Shown: one piece after another, positions 3,866 to 5,704 of the stretch | How positions within the stretch are numbered: the stretch's first letter is position 1 | Layout of the letters: each line of letters opens with the position of its first letter | Source of the DNA: Kiritimatiellia bacterium | GTDB lineage: Bacteria; Verrucomicrobiota; Kiritimatiellia; RFP12; UBA1067 | Direction: 5' to 3' | Length of the DNA: 5,704 nucleotides | NCBI GenBank assembly: GCA_017385345.1 | Contig: JAFNRY010000280.1 | Span: forward strand, 1 to 5,704 | Program-made: the position numbers and the translations under genes | The notes under the pieces: model-generated | What the model was told of the DNA's origin: nothing | Database searches by the model: none | Seen by the model: the letters and a program-made list of their open reading frames with translations, nothing else

Positions 3866-5704
3866 CTATCTGGCGACGCCCAGCTTGTAAACGCCAAGCG
3901 ACAAGGGCGGCAGGACATCCTGCACGGCGCCGTCCGCCACGGGCGGCGCCGCGAACTTTTCTCCGAGCGCCTCGCGGTCGAGCGGCGAATTGGACGCGTC
4001 GGCGCCGGGCCCGGAGAACCAGATCTTGGCCGCCGTCGCGATTTTCCGCCCCTCCCCCTTGAACGATATCTTGGCCGGCTGCGGCCTGTCGGTGCAGTTC
4101 ACGATTTTGAGAATCACGCTTCCGTCCCCGTCGCGGACGGCCGAGCACACGACTTCGTCGCACTCCTTCGACTCCTTCTCGCCGTTCATGAACTTTCCGC
4201 ATACCGTTTCGACCGCGAGAACGTCCTTCCCGCGGAACGCGCTGAAAAGCCTCTGGACGTGCCAGCTCGGGCTGACGAAATTGCCATCCGTCGTCGGATA
4301 GATGAGATTCGGCGTCCACGCCGTGTGTTTGGCGTTGGCGAAGAGCGGCGCGTAGGCGGCCATTTTGACGAGATCGGCGTTGCGCTCGAGGCCGCACATG
4401 AAAGCGGCCTCGCCGATGGCGGCGCGGAGGCTTCCCCATCTGCCGGTTCCGCGGGTCACGGCGTATTCGCCCACGAACACTTCGTACTCGCCGCGGGGGC
4501 GCGAATCGTACATCTTCGCCGCCGCCATGAACCAGTCGGGGGAATGGTAGAAATGCTCGTCGCGGATATGCTGCGGACGGCCTTCGACATGGCCGCGCCA
4601 CAGGTCGGAGACGATTTTGATGTCCGGATACCTGTTCGTCACGGCGTCGTGGATCAAGGCGTAGCGTTCATGGTACGCCTTGCCTCCGTTCTCGTTGCCG
4701 ATTTCCAGATACTCCAGACGGAAAGGCTCCGGATGCCCGGCGGCGGCGCGCACCGCGCCCCACTTCGAATCGGCGGGGCCGTTGGCGTATTCTATGGCGT
4801 CCAGCGCGTCCTGCACATACTCGCCCATCCGGTCGAGCGGCACGTTCTCCTTGTGACTCATCCCGCAGTTGATGCAGAAGAGCGCCTTGGCGCCGAGCTC
4901 TTCGCAGAGCAGCAGATATTCATGGAAGCCGACGGCGTTGGACGACCAATAACCCCACAGGTTCCACTGCGTGCGGCGCTCCCAGCGGTCGCCAAGCGTG
5001 GTCTTCCAGCGGTAGGCCTCCTTCATCGTGTCGCCTTCGACCCAGCATCCGCCCGGGAAGCGCACGAACGACGGCTTCAGCGCGGCGAGCCTTTCCATCA
5101 AATCTTTGCGGAAAAGCCCGCTTTTCCCGTAGGTGGCCGCCGGCATCAACGACACGCAATCAAGGCGTAGGCTGCCGCCGGAGGGAAGGCGCAAGACGAG
5201 ATTCGCGTCCGGATCCGTCGCCTCGGCCGAAAGTTCGAGCGAAAAAGTCTTCCATTCCGGGCCGACGCCATCGACGCGCCCCTTGGCCAGAACCCTGCCG
5301 GGAGATTCGAGCGACACTTCGACTCCGCCGGCGGCGCTGCCGCGCATCGCCGCCGAGAAATGGTATTTCGCGCCCTTCTCCACTCCAATCCCGAAGAAGC
5401 CTTCGTTGGCGGCGCCGCCGCCCGGCAGCGCCTCGATCTTCATGTAGTGCGGATTCTTCGCCGACACCGGCCTCTCCGAACCCGTCTCGATCGTCGCGCG
5501 CCCCAAAGTCTTCCACCAGCCGATCGACCTCTGCTTCCGGTACTTGTTCTCGCCGTCCTCGAAACCGCCGTTGCGGACGAGCTCGGCATATATACCGCCG
5601 TCGAGGGACAGGTCGATATCCTCGAAAAATATCCCCCACATGTCCTGCGGAACCGGGAATCGGACGCCGTCCGGATCCACGATCGCGGAAACATCGGCGT
5701 AAAC
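3866..5704 (-). CDS. GH51-family alpha-L-arabinofuranosidase (5' partial)
   Basis: Retaining glycoside hydrolase expected to release terminal alpha-L-arabinofuranose from arabinan or arabinoxylan. The frame stays open to the right edge: eight codons precede GTG 5680, so that GTG is not a likely start, and any signal peptide is out of view. Counting from GTG 5680 (604 residues), the hallmark GIFFEDIDLSLDGGIYAELV begins near residue 16. A beta-sandwich insert resembling CBM4/9 covers about 48-182. The TIM barrel follows with RFPGGCWVEG (from 207), NLWGYW, CINCGMS, EIGNENG with acid/base candidate E330, and VGEYAVT with nucleophile candidate E405. The C-terminal beta domain runs from about 445 to the end. 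Both catalytic acids are present, so the enzyme should be active. It converges on the ThuA-like gene with no gap. Related GH51 specificities (endoglucanase-like) cannot be ruled out but are less likely. Confidence 0.93.
   Translation of the reverse strand, partial: VYADVSAIVDPDGVRFPVPQDMWGIFFEDIDLSLDGGIYAELVRNGGFEDGENKYRKQRSIGWWKTLGRATIETGSERPVSAKNPHYMKIEALPGGGAANEGFFGIGVEKGAKYHFSAAMRGSAAGGVEVSLESPGRVLAKGRVDGVGPEWKTFSLELSAEATDPDANLVLRLPSGGSLRLDCVSLMPAATYGKSGLFRKDLMERLAALKPSFVRFPGGCWVEGDTMKEAYRWKTTLGDRWERRTQWNLWGYWSSNAVGFHEYLLLCEELGAKALFCINCGMSHKENVPLDRMGEYVQDALDAIEYANGPADSKWGAVRAAAGHPEPFRLEYLEIGNENGGKAYHERYALIHDAVTNRYPDIKIVSDLWRGHVEGRPQHIRDEHFYHSPDWFMAAAKMYDSRPRGEYEVFVGEYAVTRGTGRWGSLRAAIGEAAFMCGLERNADLVKMAAYAPLFANAKHTAWTPNLIYPTTDGNFVSPSWHVQRLFSAFRGKDVLAVETVCGKFMNGEKESKECDEVVCSAVRDGDGSVILKIVNCTDRPQPAKISFKGEGRKIATAAKIWFSGPGADASNSPLDREALGEKFAAPPVADGAVQDVLPPLSLGVYKLGVAR
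3910..3923. repeat. Small palindrome GCAGGA-CA-TCCTGC inside the GH51 gene
   Basis: Six-base arms separated by CA, just three bases before the large hairpin at 3926. As RNA the loop would need to open to four bases. It may add to local structure at the 3' ends of the two convergent genes or be chance. Confidence 0.4.
3926..3960 (+). terminator. Strong GC hairpin with a short T run, possible terminator of the ThuA-like transcript inside GH51 coding DNA
   Basis: GGCGCCGTCCG (3926-3936) pairs with CGGGCGGCGCC (3940-3950) around a CCA loop: 11 base pairs, one a G-T wobble at 3933/3943. On the plus strand TTTT follows at 3957-3960, six bases beyond the stem. It begins 61 bases after the ThuA-like stop. 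On the minus strand no T run follows, so it would act only on the ThuA-like transcript. The six-base gap before the Ts makes it non-canonical. Confidence 0.4.

Noticed and set aside
4259..5170. Plus-strand open frame of 303 codons across the GH51 gene
   Set aside because: It is a mirror of the GH51 coding strand, with a His/Arg/Val/Gly-rich shadow composition. GH51 motifs on the minus strand are decisive.
5678..5680. GTG 5680 as the start of the GH51 gene
   Set aside because: The frame stays open for eight more codons to the window edge with family-like sequence (VYADVSAI), and no Shine-Dalgarno is visible just before the GTG.
1..5704. CRISPR arrays, insertion sequences, tRNA or rRNA genes, defence or biosynthetic systems
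   Set aside because: I saw no regularly spaced direct repeats, transposase motifs, tRNA-like cloverleaf or rRNA signature. All five accounted regions are ordinary protein genes and one short gap.

Overview
The window is GC-rich, with third codon positions mostly G or C. It is densely packed with bacterial genes and cut through a gene at both ends, so it reads like a short metagenomic contig. The gene mix suggests a member of the Planctomycetes-Verrucomicrobia-Lentisphaerae-Kiritimatiellota group: an antiporter fused to a PTS IIA domain, a secreted ThuA-like protein and a GH51 arabinofuranosidase with an inserted beta-sandwich. That placement is inferred from protein style, not from a marker gene.

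Layout: (1) 2..1471 (+) is the 3' part of a CPA2-type cation:proton antiporter, followed by a cytoplasmic domain I do not recognise and a C-terminal PTS EIIA domain. (2) 1482..2837 (+) is a full-length mnmE, the tRNA wobble-uridine modification GTPase. It begins with TTG ten bases after the antiporter stop and is probably co-transcribed with it. (3) 2838..2965 is the only real intergenic gap. It holds a hairpin with a T-rich tail when read on the minus strand, an extended -10 promoter (TGCTATAAT) and a Shine-Dalgarno sequence. (4) 2966..3865 (+) is a secreted ThuA-like protein. (5) 3866..5704 (-) is a GH51 alpha-L-arabinofuranosidase running in from the right edge. It converges on the ThuA-like gene with no bases between the two stop codons.

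Genes 1 and 2 form a housekeeping ion-homeostasis and tRNA-modification block. Genes 4 and 5 look like carbohydrate-degradation functions, although they are transcribed toward each other and cannot share an operon. The two blocks also differ mildly in Ile codon choice.

I found no CRISPR array, mobile element, RNA gene or clear new defence-type system. The points most worth a second look are: the abutting convergent stops, with a strong hairpin inside the GH51 coding region that could end the ThuA-like transcript; the reading-frame discrepancy in the first 90 bases; the unassigned domain between antiporter and EIIA; and the in-frame GTG at the predicted transcription start of the ThuA-like gene.
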